NCBI RefSeq assembly: GCF_024294785.1
Contig: NZ_JANCLT010000018.1
Coordinates: forward strand, 1 to 64,000
Direction: 5' to 3'
Source of the DNA: Ectobacillus ponti
Lineage (GTDB): Bacteria > Bacillota > Bacilli > Bacillales > Bacillaceae_G
Length of the DNA: 64,000 bases
Shown here: positions 41,260 through 50,591 of the stretch, piece by piece
Layout: every line of letters begins with the position of its first letter
Position numbering within the stretch: the first letter of the stretch is position 1
Program-made: the position numbers and the translations under genes
Notes under the pieces: model-generated
Database searches by the model: none
Seen by the model: the letters and a program-made list of their open reading frames with translations, nothing else
What the model was told of the DNA's origin: nothing

Positions 41260-44010
41260 ATGACAGTTGTAAAGGAACCATTTGGTCCCCTGAAGCGGGA
41301 CGTTCGCATGCTGCGCGATATACTGGATGAAGTGCTGTTTCATGAAGGCGGCGATGCGCTTGTCGGCAAGGTGCGGAGCATCCGCAGCATTGCCAAGCTG
41401 CGCCGGGAAGAGCAGAGCGAGTCTTACTATGCGCAGCTGAAGGAGGAGATTGCCAGCCTGGAGCCGCCGGTGCGCCAGCAAGTGATCCGCTTCTTTTCCA
41501 TTTATTTGCAGCTTGTGAATATTGCGGAGCAGAACCACCGCATCCGCAGACGCCGGGAGTATCAGTATCAGGGCGATGACGTAGCGCAGCCGGGATCTCT
41601 TGAGGATGGCGTGGCGACGCTGCTGAAGAATAACATCAGTGAAGAGGTTGTTGCGCAGGCGCTGGGAACGATGTCACTGGAGCTTATTATTACCGCGCAT
41701 CCGACAGAGGCGACACGCCGTACGGTGCTGCAAATTCATCAGCGCATCGCGGCGCTCCTGGAGCGGTTGGATGAGCGTTGTACGAAGCGCGACCGCAAGA
41801 GCCTGGAGGAAAGCTTGTTTAACGAAGTGACGGCCCTGTGGCAGACGGATGAGCTGCGCGACCGCAAGCTGACCGTCATGGATGAAGTGGCGAACGGTCT
41901 GTACTATTTCGATGAAACGCTGTTTGATGTTTTGCCGCAGGTGCACCAGGACTTGGAGGACCTGCTGGCGGAGCGGTATGACTGTGAGTGGGATGTGCCG
42001 ACCTTCCTGCGCTTTGGCTCCTGGATTGGCGGCGACCGCGACGGCAACCCGAACGTAACGGCGGCTATGACGTGGCGCACGCTGAAGCGCCAGCGCGAAC
42101 TCGCGCTGCGGAAGTACCGGGAGGAGCTGCGGGAGCTTGTGAAGCGGCTGAGCCAGTCGGTGAAGTGGGTGGATGTCAGTGAAGAGCTGAAGCAATCGAT
42201 TGCCCTGGAGAAGCATTTGCTCGGCGACGATAAGCAGTGGCGCAACGGCGATGAGCTGTATCGCCAAAAAGTGGCCATCATGCTGGAGAAGCTGGCCCGC
42301 TGCGGCGAAGAAGAGGGCGGCTATCAGTCTGCTGATGCATTCCTGCAGGATATTGTGATGATTGAGCAAAGCATGAAAAACCATCACCCGAACGGCTACA
42401 CCCTGAAGCGCCTCCGCAAGCTGAAGCGCCAGATCGAGCTGTTTGGCTTCCATTTGGCGACGCTTGACATCCGCAACCACAGCGGGGAGCATGAATCCGC
42501 GATTGCCGAGATTTTCCGCACGGTGAATGTGGCGCCGGATTACAAGTCACTGTCAGAGGAAGAGAAAATGAAGGTTTTGGTGGAAGTCCTCAAGGACCGC
42601 CGCCCGCTCATTTCCATTTTTGATACGTACTCACCGGAAACACAGGAGATCATTGAAGTGTTCCGGATGATCCGCCGCGCGAAGGATGAGTTTGGCGAGC
42701 GCGCCATTGAAGTGTATTTGATCAGTATGACCCAGTCGGCAAGCGATTTGCTCGAGGTGCTTGTGCTGGCGAAGGAGGTCGGCCTGTACCGCGTCTATCC
42801 GGACGGCGAGGTCGTAAGCCGCCTGCATGTGGCGCCGCTTCTGGAAACCATCGACGACCTGACGGCGGGGCCGCGCATTATGGAGCAGCTGTTCCAAATG
42901 GATCTGTACCGCGAGCATCTGCAAAAGCGCGGCGATTTGCAGGAAATTATGCTTGGCTATTCGGACGGCAGCAAGGACGGCGGCACACTGACTGCGAACT
43001 GGAAGCTGTACAAGGCGCAGCAGGAGATTCATAACATGGCGAAGCAGTACAGTATCCGCCTGAAATTCTTCCACGGGCGCGGCGGCTCGCTGGGCCGCGG
43101 CGGCGGTCCGCTGAACCGGAGCCTCTTGTCCCAGCCGGCGGAAACACTCGGCGACGGCGTGAAAATTACGGAGCAGGGCGAGGTGCTGTCCTCCCGCTAC
43201 ATGCTTGCCGACATTGCCTACCGCAGTCTGGAGCAGGCAACGAGCACGCTGCTGACGGCGATTGCCCATGTGTCCAAGGAGGCGGAGCCGGATAATCTGC
43301 GCTCCTCTGAGTGGGTGGAAGCCATGGACGAGATTGCAGCCTACTCGCTGGAAAAATACCAATCTCTTGTATTCAAGGATCCGGACTTCCTGACGTACTT
43401 CCGGGAAGCAACACCGCTTCTTGAGCTGGGCGCCCTCAACATCGGCTCCCGTCCGATGAGCCGGAAGGGCAGCAGCCGCTTTGAGGATCTGCGTGCCATT
43501 CCATGGGTATTTGCCTGGACGCAAAGCCGCCAGCTTCTGCCGGCTTGGTTTGCGGCAGGAACAGGGCTGCAGCGGTTTGCCGAAGAAAAGGATGGCTTGG
43601 AGCTGCTCCGGCAGATGTATGAGAAGTGGCCATTCTTCCGTTCCACCATCGACAACATGCAAATGGCCCTGACCAAGGCAGATTTGACGACTGCTACGGA
43701 GTACGCTGACATGGTGAAGGACGGGGCAATTGAACAGCGCATTTTCGGGGCGATTACGGAGGAGTATCATAAGACGAGAGATATCATTTTGCAGATTACG
43801 GACCAGGAGGACCTGCTCGATCAGGTGCCGAATATCAAGGAATCCGTGCGTCTCCGCAATCCATACGTCGATCCGTTGAACTTCCTGCAGGTGCAGCTCG
43901 TGTCTGAGCTCCGCTCAAAGACAGAGAGCGACGATGATACAAGCGAGTTGCTGCGCGAGGTGCTGTTAACCATCAACGGCGTTGCCGCTGGCTTGCGCAA
44001 TACAGGCTGA
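41260..44010 (+). CDS. ppc: phosphoenolpyruvate carboxylase
   Basis: Cytoplasmic anaplerotic enzyme that carboxylates phosphoenolpyruvate to oxaloacetate, 916 residues. Active-site segments in order: ITAHPTEATRRT (near 148, catalytic His), GGDRDGNP (near 257), SDGSKDGG (near 568), FHGRGGSLGRGGGP (near 605) and the C-terminal GLRNTG needed for activity. ATG at 41260 is preferred; a TTG at 41242 lies before the GAAGGG. Single gene between two terminators. Among Bacillales ppc is patchy, many using pyruvate carboxylase instead. Confidence 0.96.
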   Translation: MTVVKEPFGPLKRDVRMLRDILDEVLFHEGGDALVGKVRSIRSIAKLRREEQSESYYAQLKEEIASLEPPVRQQVIRFFSIYLQLVNIAEQNHRIRRRREYQYQGDDVAQPGSLEDGVATLLKNNISEEVVAQALGTMSLELIITAHPTEATRRTVLQIHQRIAALLERLDERCTKRDRKSLEESLFNEVTALWQTDELRDRKLTVMDEVANGLYYFDETLFDVLPQVHQDLEDLLAERYDCEWDVPTFLRFGSWIGGDRDGNPNVTAAMTWRTLKRQRELALRKYREELRELVKRLSQSVKWVDVSEELKQSIALEKHLLGDDKQWRNGDELYRQKVAIMLEKLARCGEEEGGYQSADAFLQDIVMIEQSMKNHHPNGYTLKRLRKLKRQIELFGFHLATLDIRNHSGEHESAIAEIFRTVNVAPDYKSLSEEEKMKVLVEVLKDRRPLISIFDTYSPETQEIIEVFRMIRRAKDEFGERAIEVYLISMTQSASDLLEVLVLAKEVGLYRVYPDGEVVSRLHVAPLLETIDDLTAGPRIMEQLFQMDLYREHLQKRGDLQEIMLGYSDGSKDGGTLTANWKLYKAQQEIHNMAKQYSIRLKFFHGRGGSLGRGGGPLNRSLLSQPAETLGDGVKITEQGEVLSSRYMLADIAYRSLEQATSTLLTAIAHVSKEAEPDNLRSSEWVEAMDEIAAYSLEKYQSLVFKDPDFLTYFREATPLLELGALNIGSRPMSRKGSSRFEDLRAIPWVFAWTQSRQLLPAWFAAGTGLQRFAEEKDGLELLRQMYEKWPFFRSTIDNMQMALTKADLTTATEYADMVKDGAIEQRIFGAITEEYHKTRDIILQITDQEDLLDQVPNIKESVRLRNPYVDPLNFLQVQLVSELRSKTESDDDTSELLREVLLTINGVAAGLRNTG

Positions 44011-44015
44011 TACAG

Positions 44016-44051
44016 AGAGGGGGGGACCTGACATTTGGGTTCCCTCTTTTT
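44016..44051 (+). terminator. intrinsic terminator of ppc
   Basis: AGAGGG...ACC (44016-44028) pairs with GGGTTCCCTCT (44037-44047), followed by five T. Confidence 0.75.
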
Positions 44052-44070
44052 CTTGTGCGCCCATAAGGGG

Positions 44071-44192
44071 GTGAAACCATACATGGCGTGATGGAACAAA
44101 ACAGAAGGGGATGAAACGATCTTATAAACCGAATTTGGGGAATGGAACAATCATTTAAAAAAATGAAACAATGCCCTCAAAAAATGAAACAA
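44071..44192 (+). repeat. degenerate 20-21-bp repeat array
   Basis: A motif close to ATGAAACAAT recurs at 44071 (GTGAAACCAT), 44091, 44111, 44142, 44163 and 44184; spacings are 20, 20, 31, 21 and 21. The last three units are most alike, with A-rich ends. Like the array at 15811 it follows a terminator, has a two-turn period and units that begin with ATG. The rest of the gap to the germination operon (44200-44410) holds nothing I can identify. Confidence 0.6.
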
Positions 44193-44411
44193 TTCCTGTC
44201 AAGAAGCCTTTTCATTCTTCCATTTTCCCCCGATATACACGTGATTCAGTGCCGAGGGGGACAATTTGGGAGCGTATATGGCGATTTGGCAGAGAAGCCG
44301 GCCTGAAAAACGTGCTTCACATGAGGCTGCTATTGCCGCTTTTGGGATAATATCATGTACCGAAATAGATTATGTACACCCGCGTTTGTTCAGCTAAGCA
44401 TACGGATAGGC

Positions 44412-44440
44412 GCATGAAAACTGAGGTTTTATCCATAATA
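44412..44440 (+). promoter_or_regulatory. sigma-G promoter of the germinant receptor operon
   Basis: GCATG (44412-44416), 17-bp spacer (44417-44433), CATAATA (44434-44440). This matches the sigma-G consensus GHATR-N17/18-CATNHTA at every position and lies 34 bp before the first gene. Germinant receptors are made in the forespore under sigma-G. Confidence 0.78.
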
Positions 44441-44474
44441 AGAAAAAATTCTCAGCTGTAAGGTGTTGGTTGGA

Positions 44475-45977
44475 TTGCAGACAACAGATGAAAAGCAAAC
44501 AGACAAGGGCATCAGCAGCCTCATGCTGCCGCAATACTTGTCCCGGTCGGCATCGGAAAACATGACGCTGCTGAAGGGGGCTTTCCGGGAGTGCGCTGAT
44601 GCTGTATTCCGGGAGGTGCACGGGGCCGGGGCTTCCGGCATGCTTGTGTATCTCGACGGACTGGTGAAGACAGAGGACCTCGAGCTGCATGTGCTGGACC
44701 ACCTGCTGGCGCCGGATGAGGGAGCGCGGCAGCTGAAGGATGCCACCTCCATTGCCAGTGTGAAGACAACGGCGAAGTGGGAGGATGTGGTGCATGCGAT
44801 TCTGGATGGGGATGCCGCACTTCTTGTGGAAGGCGCCGATCAAGCGCTGCTGCTGAGCGTCAGGGGCGGCACACGGCGCGGTGTGCAGGAGCCGGCTTCC
44901 GAGACCGTCATCCGCGGGCCGCGCGAGGGCTTTACCGAAAGCCTGCGGGTCAATACGTCGCTTGTGCGCTTCCGGCTGAAAACTGCGGATTTCAAATTGA
45001 TTTCATTTACTATAGGGACACAGACGCGCACCAAGGTGGAGCTTGCGTACGTCGAGGGCATCGCCAAGGAAGAAATCATTGAAGAGGCGAAAAAACGGCT
45101 GTCCGCCATTGAAATTGACGGTGTGCTGGAAAGTGCCTATTTGGAGGAGCTCATGGAGGATAACCGGTATTCGCCGTTTCCGCAGCTGCAGCACTCCGAA
45201 CGGCCTGACACTGTGGCTGCCCTGCTGCTTGAGGGGCGGTTCGCCGTTTTCACCGACGGCACGCCGTTTGTGCTGCTCGGTCCGGTAACAGCCTGGCAAA
45301 TGCTGCAGGCAAGCGAGGACTATTATGACCGCTACATGTTCGCCAACTTCATCCGCTGGCTGCGGCTTGCTTTCCTGTTTGTTGCTTTGTTTACGCCGGG
45401 GCTCTATATCGCGATTATTACGTATCATCAGGATTTGCTGCCGACGACGCTGATTTTGAGCATCGCAGCGGCCCGGGAGGCCATTCCGTTTCCGGCCTTT
45501 GTAGAGGCCATTATCATGGAGCTTGCTTTTGAAGCGCTGCGTGAGGCCGGCATCCGCCTGCCGAAAACGGTCGGACAGGCTGTCAGCATTCTCGGCGCGC
45601 TTGTCATCGGACAAGCCGCTGTGCAGGCCGGCATCGTGTCGGCGCCTATGGTCATCATCGTCTCCTTAACCGGGATTGCTTCCTTTACCATCCCGAAATT
45701 TAACTTTGCCATTTCCGTGCGGCTTCTGCGCTTCCCCATCATGCTGTTTGCCGCCATCTTCGGCTTGTTTGGCATCATTATTTGCACGATGTGGATTTGC
45801 ACCCATCTTGCCACGCTGACCTCCTTTGGCGTGCCGTACTTAAGCGGCATTGCCCCGTATAAGAAGGGAGAAGCAAAGGACATCCTTGCCCGCGCACCTT
45901 GGTGGAAGATGAAGCTGCGCCCGGCGACCTTTGTCCGCGGCAATCGGAAGCGTCTCGTCGGGAGGGAAGAGGAATGA
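44475..45977 (+). CDS. gerKA: spore germinant receptor subunit A (GerA family)
   Basis: A subunit of a nutrient germinant receptor in the spore inner membrane, 500 residues. The N-terminal 270 residues are the soluble domain, with ETVIRGPREGFTESLRVNTSLVRFRL as the family hallmark; about five membrane helices follow (IRWLRLAFLFVALFTPGLYIAI; GIASFTIPKFNFAISVRLLRF). The TTG at 44475 follows TAAGGTG at normal spacing; a GTG at 44463 is inside that site. The operon order A-C-D-B resembles gerK, so the symbol is by order, not by proven orthology. Confidence 0.85.
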   Translation: MQTTDEKQTDKGISSLMLPQYLSRSASENMTLLKGAFRECADAVFREVHGAGASGMLVYLDGLVKTEDLELHVLDHLLAPDEGARQLKDATSIASVKTTAKWEDVVHAILDGDAALLVEGADQALLLSVRGGTRRGVQEPASETVIRGPREGFTESLRVNTSLVRFRLKTADFKLISFTIGTQTRTKVELAYVEGIAKEEIIEEAKKRLSAIEIDGVLESAYLEELMEDNRYSPFPQLQHSERPDTVAALLLEGRFAVFTDGTPFVLLGPVTAWQMLQASEDYYDRYMFANFIRWLRLAFLFVALFTPGLYIAIITYHQDLLPTTLILSIAAAREAIPFPAFVEAIIMELAFEALREAGIRLPKTVGQAVSILGALVIGQAAVQAGIVSAPMVIIVSLTGIASFTIPKFNFAISVRLLRFPIMLFAAIFGLFGIIICTMWICTHLATLTSFGVPYLSGIAPYKKGEAKDILARAPWWKMKLRPATFVRGNRKRLVGREEE

Positions 45978-47155
45978 TGAGGCGCTGTCTCCTCCTGCTC
46001 TCCTGTATTCCGCTTTTGAGCGGCTGCTGGGACCGGCGGGAAATTAATGATGTCGCCTTTGTAATTGCGACGGCCCTTGATAAAGAAGGCGACAAGTACC
46101 GCTCCACAGTGCAAATTCCGCTGCCGGGCCAGATGGGCGGCGTCGGAAGCGGCGGAGGCGGGGGCGGTACAAGCGGATCCAAAACATGGTACCTTGAATC
46201 CGCAACCGGACGCACAATCCGCGAGTCCAATGCGAAGCAGCAGAAGGCCATTTCCCGAAGACTGTATTTCGCCCATCGGCGGGTCGTGATGATCGGTGAG
46301 GATTTGGCCAAGGATGGGATGGAACAGATGGTCGATTTATTCGGCCGTGCCCCGCAAAATCGTCTGACCTCGTTTCCGGTGATAGCCAAGGGGCGGGCGG
46401 CAGAGCTGCTGCAGGTGGAGGCGCCGACGGAAATGTTTCCGGCTGAGATGGTCCGCGAGCTGATTTCCAATTCCTCAGAGGAGCCGACCACCTTAAAGGA
46501 TATGGTCAGCGAAATGCTGACGGAAGGCATTGACCCCGCGCTGCCGGTTGTGACAAAAAGAAACACGGACCCGGGGGCGAAAGGGGATTCGCAGTCGACT
46601 GTCGGTGTGTCCGGTATGGCGGTATTCAACGATCAGAATAAGCTGGCAGGCATGCTGAACGATAAGGAAGCCCAAGCTGTTTTGTTTGCGTTAAACAGGG
46701 CCCGCGCAACGGAAATATCCATTTTCCCGAAAAAAGGAAAGCACGGGGTGGCGCTGCAGGTGCAGGAAACAAGCATTCGCATTGATCCGGTCACCAGCGG
46801 AAAGCAGGTGAAGGTCCATATTCACGGCAAGGTGCGCGCGCTCATTGTGGAAAATGATACAAAAATGGGCATGGCCAATATGGATAACCTGCAGAAGCTG
46901 CAAAACTTGCTGAACCGTACGCTTGAGAAGCAAGTCATCCAAGGGGTGGCGGCTTTGCAGAAGGCCGGCTCGGATGCGATGGGAATCGGCAGAAGCATCC
47001 ACGCAGACAATCCAAAGCTGTGGCAGAGCATTCATCATGAATGGCCCAAGCTGTACCCGAAGGTGCCTGTTTCCGTCAGTCTGGATTCAGAAATTGAGCA
47101 TGGCGGCACACTGGTAACACCGCTTGGCATTCAAAAGGAGGAGCAGGAAAAATGA
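45974..47155 (+). CDS. gerKC: spore germinant receptor lipoprotein subunit C
   Basis: Lipoprotein of the receptor complex, 393 residues. The signal ends in the lipobox LLSGC followed by WDRREINDVAFVIATALDKE, the standard start of mature GerC proteins. A glycine-rich loop (GGVGSGGGGGGTSGS) near residue 60 is longer than usual. It lies on the outer face of the spore inner membrane. Start overlaps the A-subunit stop (ATGA). Confidence 0.92.
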   Translation: MMRRCLLLLSCIPLLSGCWDRREINDVAFVIATALDKEGDKYRSTVQIPLPGQMGGVGSGGGGGGTSGSKTWYLESATGRTIRESNAKQQKAISRRLYFAHRRVVMIGEDLAKDGMEQMVDLFGRAPQNRLTSFPVIAKGRAAELLQVEAPTEMFPAEMVRELISNSSEEPTTLKDMVSEMLTEGIDPALPVVTKRNTDPGAKGDSQSTVGVSGMAVFNDQNKLAGMLNDKEAQAVLFALNRARATEISIFPKKGKHGVALQVQETSIRIDPVTSGKQVKVHIHGKVRALIVENDTKMGMANMDNLQKLQNLLNRTLEKQVIQGVAALQKAGSDAMGIGRSIHADNPKLWQSIHHEWPKLYPKVPVSVSLDSEIEHGGTLVTPLGIQKEEQEK

Positions 47156-47367
47156 GGCTCATGTTTCCGATTCTGTCCCTATGGTCGCTCGGCATGCTTC
47201 TGTTTCATTGGCCGCAGCTCAGAGAGGCAACACGAACCGTTAAAGGGTTCTTCCTGCTTTGTGTCGGCGTCAGCTGGGGTCTGTGGCTGTATATCGCGCT
47301 GGTCAAGCATATCTGGTATCCGACTGTGTGGCTGCATGACATGATAGAGAGGCTGCTGCCATTTTAA
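47152..47367 (+). CDS. germinant receptor small D subunit
   Basis: A 71-residue protein with two membrane helices (about 3-20 and 32-52). Small two-helix proteins of about 75 residues encoded with germinant receptor operons have been described as D subunits that modulate germination rate. Start overlaps the C-subunit stop, end is 18 bp before the B-subunit gene. Placement inside the operon makes the call strong despite low sequence conservation. Confidence 0.78.
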   Translation: MRLMFPILSLWSLGMLLFHWPQLREATRTVKGFFLLCVGVSWGLWLYIALVKHIWYPTVWLHDMIERLLPF

Positions 47368-47385
47368 GAGAAGGAGGATGAGGGC

Positions 47386-48468
47386 ATGAAGCAAATTGGA
47401 GGCCGGCAATTGATTCTCATTGGAGCCATGTATATTTTGGACAGCTCTTTGGTCAGTACGACCGCACAGACGGCATTTCACGGCAAGCAGCATGGCTGGC
47501 TCAGCTTTCTGGTGCCTGTCCCCTTCATTTTACTCGTATTGTGGCTGCTGAGCCTGGTGACAAAACGATATCCTGGACAGGATTTGCTCCAGGCTTTGAC
47601 AAAGGCGTATCCAGTGCTGGGGCGGGCCGCCGCAGCCGCGCTGCTGCTGTTTTATCTGTATATTTACACCAGAGATGTCCGCATGTTCGTGGATTTTTGC
47701 AGCGTGGCCCTGCTGCCGAGTACGCCCTTGGTGGTCATATCCACTCTCGTCGTCATCACGACGGTCTGGATCGCAAGGGGCGGGCTTGCCGCAATTGGCA
47801 GAATCACCGAGCTGTACGCGCCGCTGTTTGTCATTGTGATCCTGACGCTGCCGCTGTTTGTGACAAAGGATATTGAGGTGGTCGCGCTGCGGCCCTTCTT
47901 TGCGATGGATGTACCGGGCGTGGTGCTCGGCGGCTGGTACGCCTTTTCCTATGTCGGGGAAATTCTGGCCATTGCCTTCATTTGTACAGGCAATACGTTC
48001 CGCTTCCGGCACGGTGTGATAGGGCTTGGAATTGGGGTGGGGCTGATTATGATCTTGAGCATGCTCGATATTTTGGTGCTCGGGCCCGAGCTGACAGCCA
48101 AATTTTTATATCCAAACTATGAATTGATCCGGCAAATCCGGGTTACGGACTTTCTGGACCGGTTTGATTTGGTCATCGTCGGCGTTTGGGCGCCGACGAT
48201 GATTACGAAAATTGCCTACAGCCTGTATATCATTTCCTATGCGCTGCATCGGATCGTTCCGGATATTCCATGGAAGCTGGCGGTGTCCCCGCTTGGCATG
48301 CTCGGCTTCGTCTGCTCATTCTGGCTTTTCAAAAACTCGCTGCAGCTGTTCTCCTTCACGAAGGAGTGGACAGCCATCGCCATGGTGGTTCAGCTGCTGC
48401 TGCCCGTCGGCATCTATCTGCTGGTGCGGCTGAAGAAGCCGGCCAAGCAGGAAAAGCCGGCCCATTAA
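47386..48468 (+). CDS. gerKB: spore germinant receptor subunit B (spore permease family)
   Basis: Ligand-binding membrane subunit of the receptor, 360 residues with ten helices, distantly related to amino-acid/polyamine transporters. ISSRQLILIGAMYI-like opening (here IGGRQLILIGAMYILDSSL) and the later YAFSYVGEILAIAFI are family features. AGAAGGAGGA precedes the ATG. Together with A, C and D it should detect a nutrient germinant; the identity cannot be inferred. Confidence 0.9.
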   Translation: MKQIGGRQLILIGAMYILDSSLVSTTAQTAFHGKQHGWLSFLVPVPFILLVLWLLSLVTKRYPGQDLLQALTKAYPVLGRAAAAALLLFYLYIYTRDVRMFVDFCSVALLPSTPLVVISTLVVITTVWIARGGLAAIGRITELYAPLFVIVILTLPLFVTKDIEVVALRPFFAMDVPGVVLGGWYAFSYVGEILAIAFICTGNTFRFRHGVIGLGIGVGLIMILSMLDILVLGPELTAKFLYPNYELIRQIRVTDFLDRFDLVIVGVWAPTMITKIAYSLYIISYALHRIVPDIPWKLAVSPLGMLGFVCSFWLFKNSLQLFSFTKEWTAIAMVVQLLLPVGIYLLVRLKKPAKQEKPAH

Positions 48469-48557
48469 AGCTTTTCGTTGCACTTGGAACAGCCGTCCGC
48501 TACAATCAAAAAGTGTAAATCCTACATATAAAAATACAACGAAAAGAGGGCGTTTCC

Positions 48558-48848
48558 ATGATCCAACGAATCGTGCTGGTAAAGTTTGCTGAGGACACAA
48601 CAAAGGAGCAGCTGCAGGAGGTAGTGAACCGCTTCCAGGCGCTGCAGGAGCATTTGGAAGGCGTGGTGGAGGTGCAGGCGGGCTTGAACACCGGGCGCAA
48701 CAAGGAATATCAGGTCGTGCTGATGGTCCGCTTTGAGAACCAGGAGGCACTGGATTCTTATGCGGTGCATCCGGAGCATCAGGCTGTGGCGGCCTATATC
48801 CGTGAAGTCGGCCGTGTGGACAGCATTGGCGTGGATTTGAACCTATAG
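48558..48848 (+). CDS. Dabb-family (stress-responsive A/B barrel) protein
   Basis: A 96-residue ferredoxin-like barrel protein. IQRIVLVKFAEDTTKEQLQ at the start and HPEHQAVAAYIREV near the end define the Dabb domain, which forms dimers and in some members has enzyme activity. AAAAGAGGG lies upstream of the ATG. Independent unit with a strong terminator. Confidence 0.85.
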   Translation: MIQRIVLVKFAEDTTKEQLQEVVNRFQALQEHLEGVVEVQAGLNTGRNKEYQVVLMVRFENQEALDSYAVHPEHQAVAAYIREVGRVDSIGVDLNL

Positions 48849-48854
48849 GATATG

Positions 48855-48887
48855 AAAAAGCCCGGGGCTGTGCAGCTCCGGGCTTTT
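48855..48887. terminator. bidirectional terminator
   Basis: AAAAAGCCCGG (48855-48865) pairs with CCGGGCTTTTT (48877-48887), with additional GCTG/CAGC pairing inside. Serves the Dabb gene and the converging activator gene. Confidence 0.92.
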
Positions 48888-48928
48888 TCGTGATGTCTTC
48901 TCCGCCAAGTGCCGGCGCCATGATTTTG

Positions 48929-50353
48929 TTATGCGCGCTGCTCCTGCAGGCGGGCGGCAATTTCCGTTTCATAGCGCTTCAGCCGTTCATAGAAGGACTG
49001 CCGGGAGATGCCGAGCAGTTTAATTGCCTGGCTTCGGTTGTGCTTTGTGTGCTGGAGGGCTTTGGCGATGAGTTCAACTTCCAGACGCGCTACATTCTCG
49101 GTGAGGTCGAACGATGTCTCTTGCCGGCCCGGCTGCGGAGGGGCCGGCTGCGGGTCTTGGCCGCCTGTAAGAAAGTGGGGCAAATCGGTGATTTGAATTT
49201 CGTCTGCTTCTGCGAGCACAAAGCCATGCTCGAGCACGCTTTTCAATTCGCGGACGTTGCCGGGAAGGGGATGCTGCAGCAAGTATTCATGTGCTTCGCG
49301 GCTGATGCGGATCTGCTTGTTGTATTTGTAGGAGAGCTCCTTCAGGAAATGGACGATGAGCATATCGGTATCCATCCTTCGTTCCCGCAGCGGAGGGATG
49401 GTGAAGGTGAAGCCGTTGATGCGGTAATACAGGTCTTCGCGGAAGGCCTGCTTTTGCATCATGGACTCCAAATTGCAGTTTGTCGCAGCGATGATGCGCA
49501 CATCCAGCGGAATGACCGTGCTGCCGCCGACGCGGACGAGCTCCTTTTGCTGCAGCACCCGGAGCAGCTTCGCCTGCAGGTGGTAGCTCATATCCCCGAT
49601 TTCATCGAGAAAAATCGTGCCTTTGTTCGCCAGCTCAAACTTTCCTTTGCTGCCGCTCCGCTTTGCCCCCGTAAACGCTCCTTCCTCATAGCCGAACAAC
49701 TCACTTTCGAGCAGCGCCTCTGGAATAGCCGCGCAGTTAATGGTGATATACGGCTTGCCCATCCGGTTGGACAACTGATGAATGCCGCGGGCAATCACTT
49801 CCTTGCCGACACCGCTTTCCCCGCGGATTAAAATCGGAATGTCTGTAGGGGCCAGCTTCCGCAGCCGCGCCAGCTGGCTCATGAGCGGGCTGCCCTTGCT
49901 GATGACAAACTCCTTCAGCTCCGCCGGCAGCTCCTGCGCGCGGTGCAATTCATTTTCCAAAAAATCAACGTACTTATTCAACTGGGCATGGTGAAAGGAG
50001 GTTTTCAGCTGCTCCAGCTCGGCCTCATTCTTATGGGTGGAGACAGCGCCGATGACGTCTCCCTGGTACATCAGCGGGGAGGCATGGACAATAAAGTGCT
50101 TGCCGAGCACAACGCTGTGCTGGTGCATCTGCGGGGTCCCGGTGTGAAGCGCTTTCAAGATAATGGAGTTTGGAATCAGCTCCTCCGCATGCCGCCCAAT
50201 CCACTCGTCACGGACAATTTCCATGTTCCGTTCGGCTGACTTGTTGATGAAAAGAAACCTCCCGTGCCGGTCAATAATTTTTACCCCATCATAAATCGCA
50301 TCGAACATATTCATAAGAAAGGACATGTCCACTTGGACTGCCGATAATACCAT
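48929..50353 (-). CDS. sigma-54-dependent transcriptional activator
   Basis: Enhancer-binding protein of 474 residues. N-terminal PAS domain (to about 125: FDAIYDGVKIIDRHGRFLFIN), then the AAA+ domain with GESGVGKE and ESELFGYEEGAFTGA, whose GAFTGA loop contacts sigma-54, and a C-terminal Fis-type helix-turn-helix (NRSQAIKLLGISRQSFYERLK). GGGGGTG precedes the ATG. It is divergent from the catabolic run and 150 bp from a perfect -24/-12 promoter, so it should activate that operon when its PAS domain senses a substrate or redox signal. Confidence 0.93.
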   Translation of the reverse strand: MVLSAVQVDMSFLMNMFDAIYDGVKIIDRHGRFLFINKSAERNMEIVRDEWIGRHAEELIPNSIILKALHTGTPQMHQHSVVLGKHFIVHASPLMYQGDVIGAVSTHKNEAELEQLKTSFHHAQLNKYVDFLENELHRAQELPAELKEFVISKGSPLMSQLARLRKLAPTDIPILIRGESGVGKEVIARGIHQLSNRMGKPYITINCAAIPEALLESELFGYEEGAFTGAKRSGSKGKFELANKGTIFLDEIGDMSYHLQAKLLRVLQQKELVRVGGSTVIPLDVRIIAATNCNLESMMQKQAFREDLYYRINGFTFTIPPLRERRMDTDMLIVHFLKELSYKYNKQIRISREAHEYLLQHPLPGNVRELKSVLEHGFVLAEADEIQITDLPHFLTGGQDPQPAPPQPGRQETSFDLTENVARLEVELIAKALQHTKHNRSQAIKLLGISRQSFYERLKRYETEIAARLQEQRA

Positions 50354-50426
50354 CGCAGCACCCCCTAGCCAAATTCATATCCAAAATATACTTTTAATTC
50401 AGAATATTGTCAATATAACGGATGGT

Positions 50427-50475
50427 TGTCTGAAAGATAGATAGGTTTTTGTTAAAAATGTTTGAAAATCAGACA
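50427..50475. promoter_or_regulatory. upstream activator sites for the sigma-54 regulator
   Basis: TGTTTGAAAATCAGACA (50459-50475) is a 17-bp near-perfect palindrome of the TGT-N11-ACA type used by enhancer-binding proteins. A matching half site TGTCTGA lies exactly 32 bp upstream (50427-50433, three turns) and TGTCAGAC lies downstream at 50494. The complete site is 31 bp before the -24 element. Confidence 0.55.
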
Positions 50476-50503
50476 GAAATGGGATAGAAAGGCTGTCAGA
50501 CGG

Positions 50504-50520
50504 TTGGCACGCTGCTTGCA
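50504..50520 (+). promoter_or_regulatory. sigma-54 (-24/-12) promoter
   Basis: TTGGCACGCTGCTTGCA matches the sigma-54 consensus TGGCACG-N4-TTGCA perfectly; GG (50506-50507) and GC (50518-50519) are separated by 10 bp as required. Predicted transcript start near 50531, 60 bp before the GntR gene. Confidence 0.9.
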
Positions 50521-50591
50521 ATATAGATAGATGAATAGTCGACAGATGACAATCTACAGTATATCGCAGAGGAACGAGAAAGAGGGGATGG

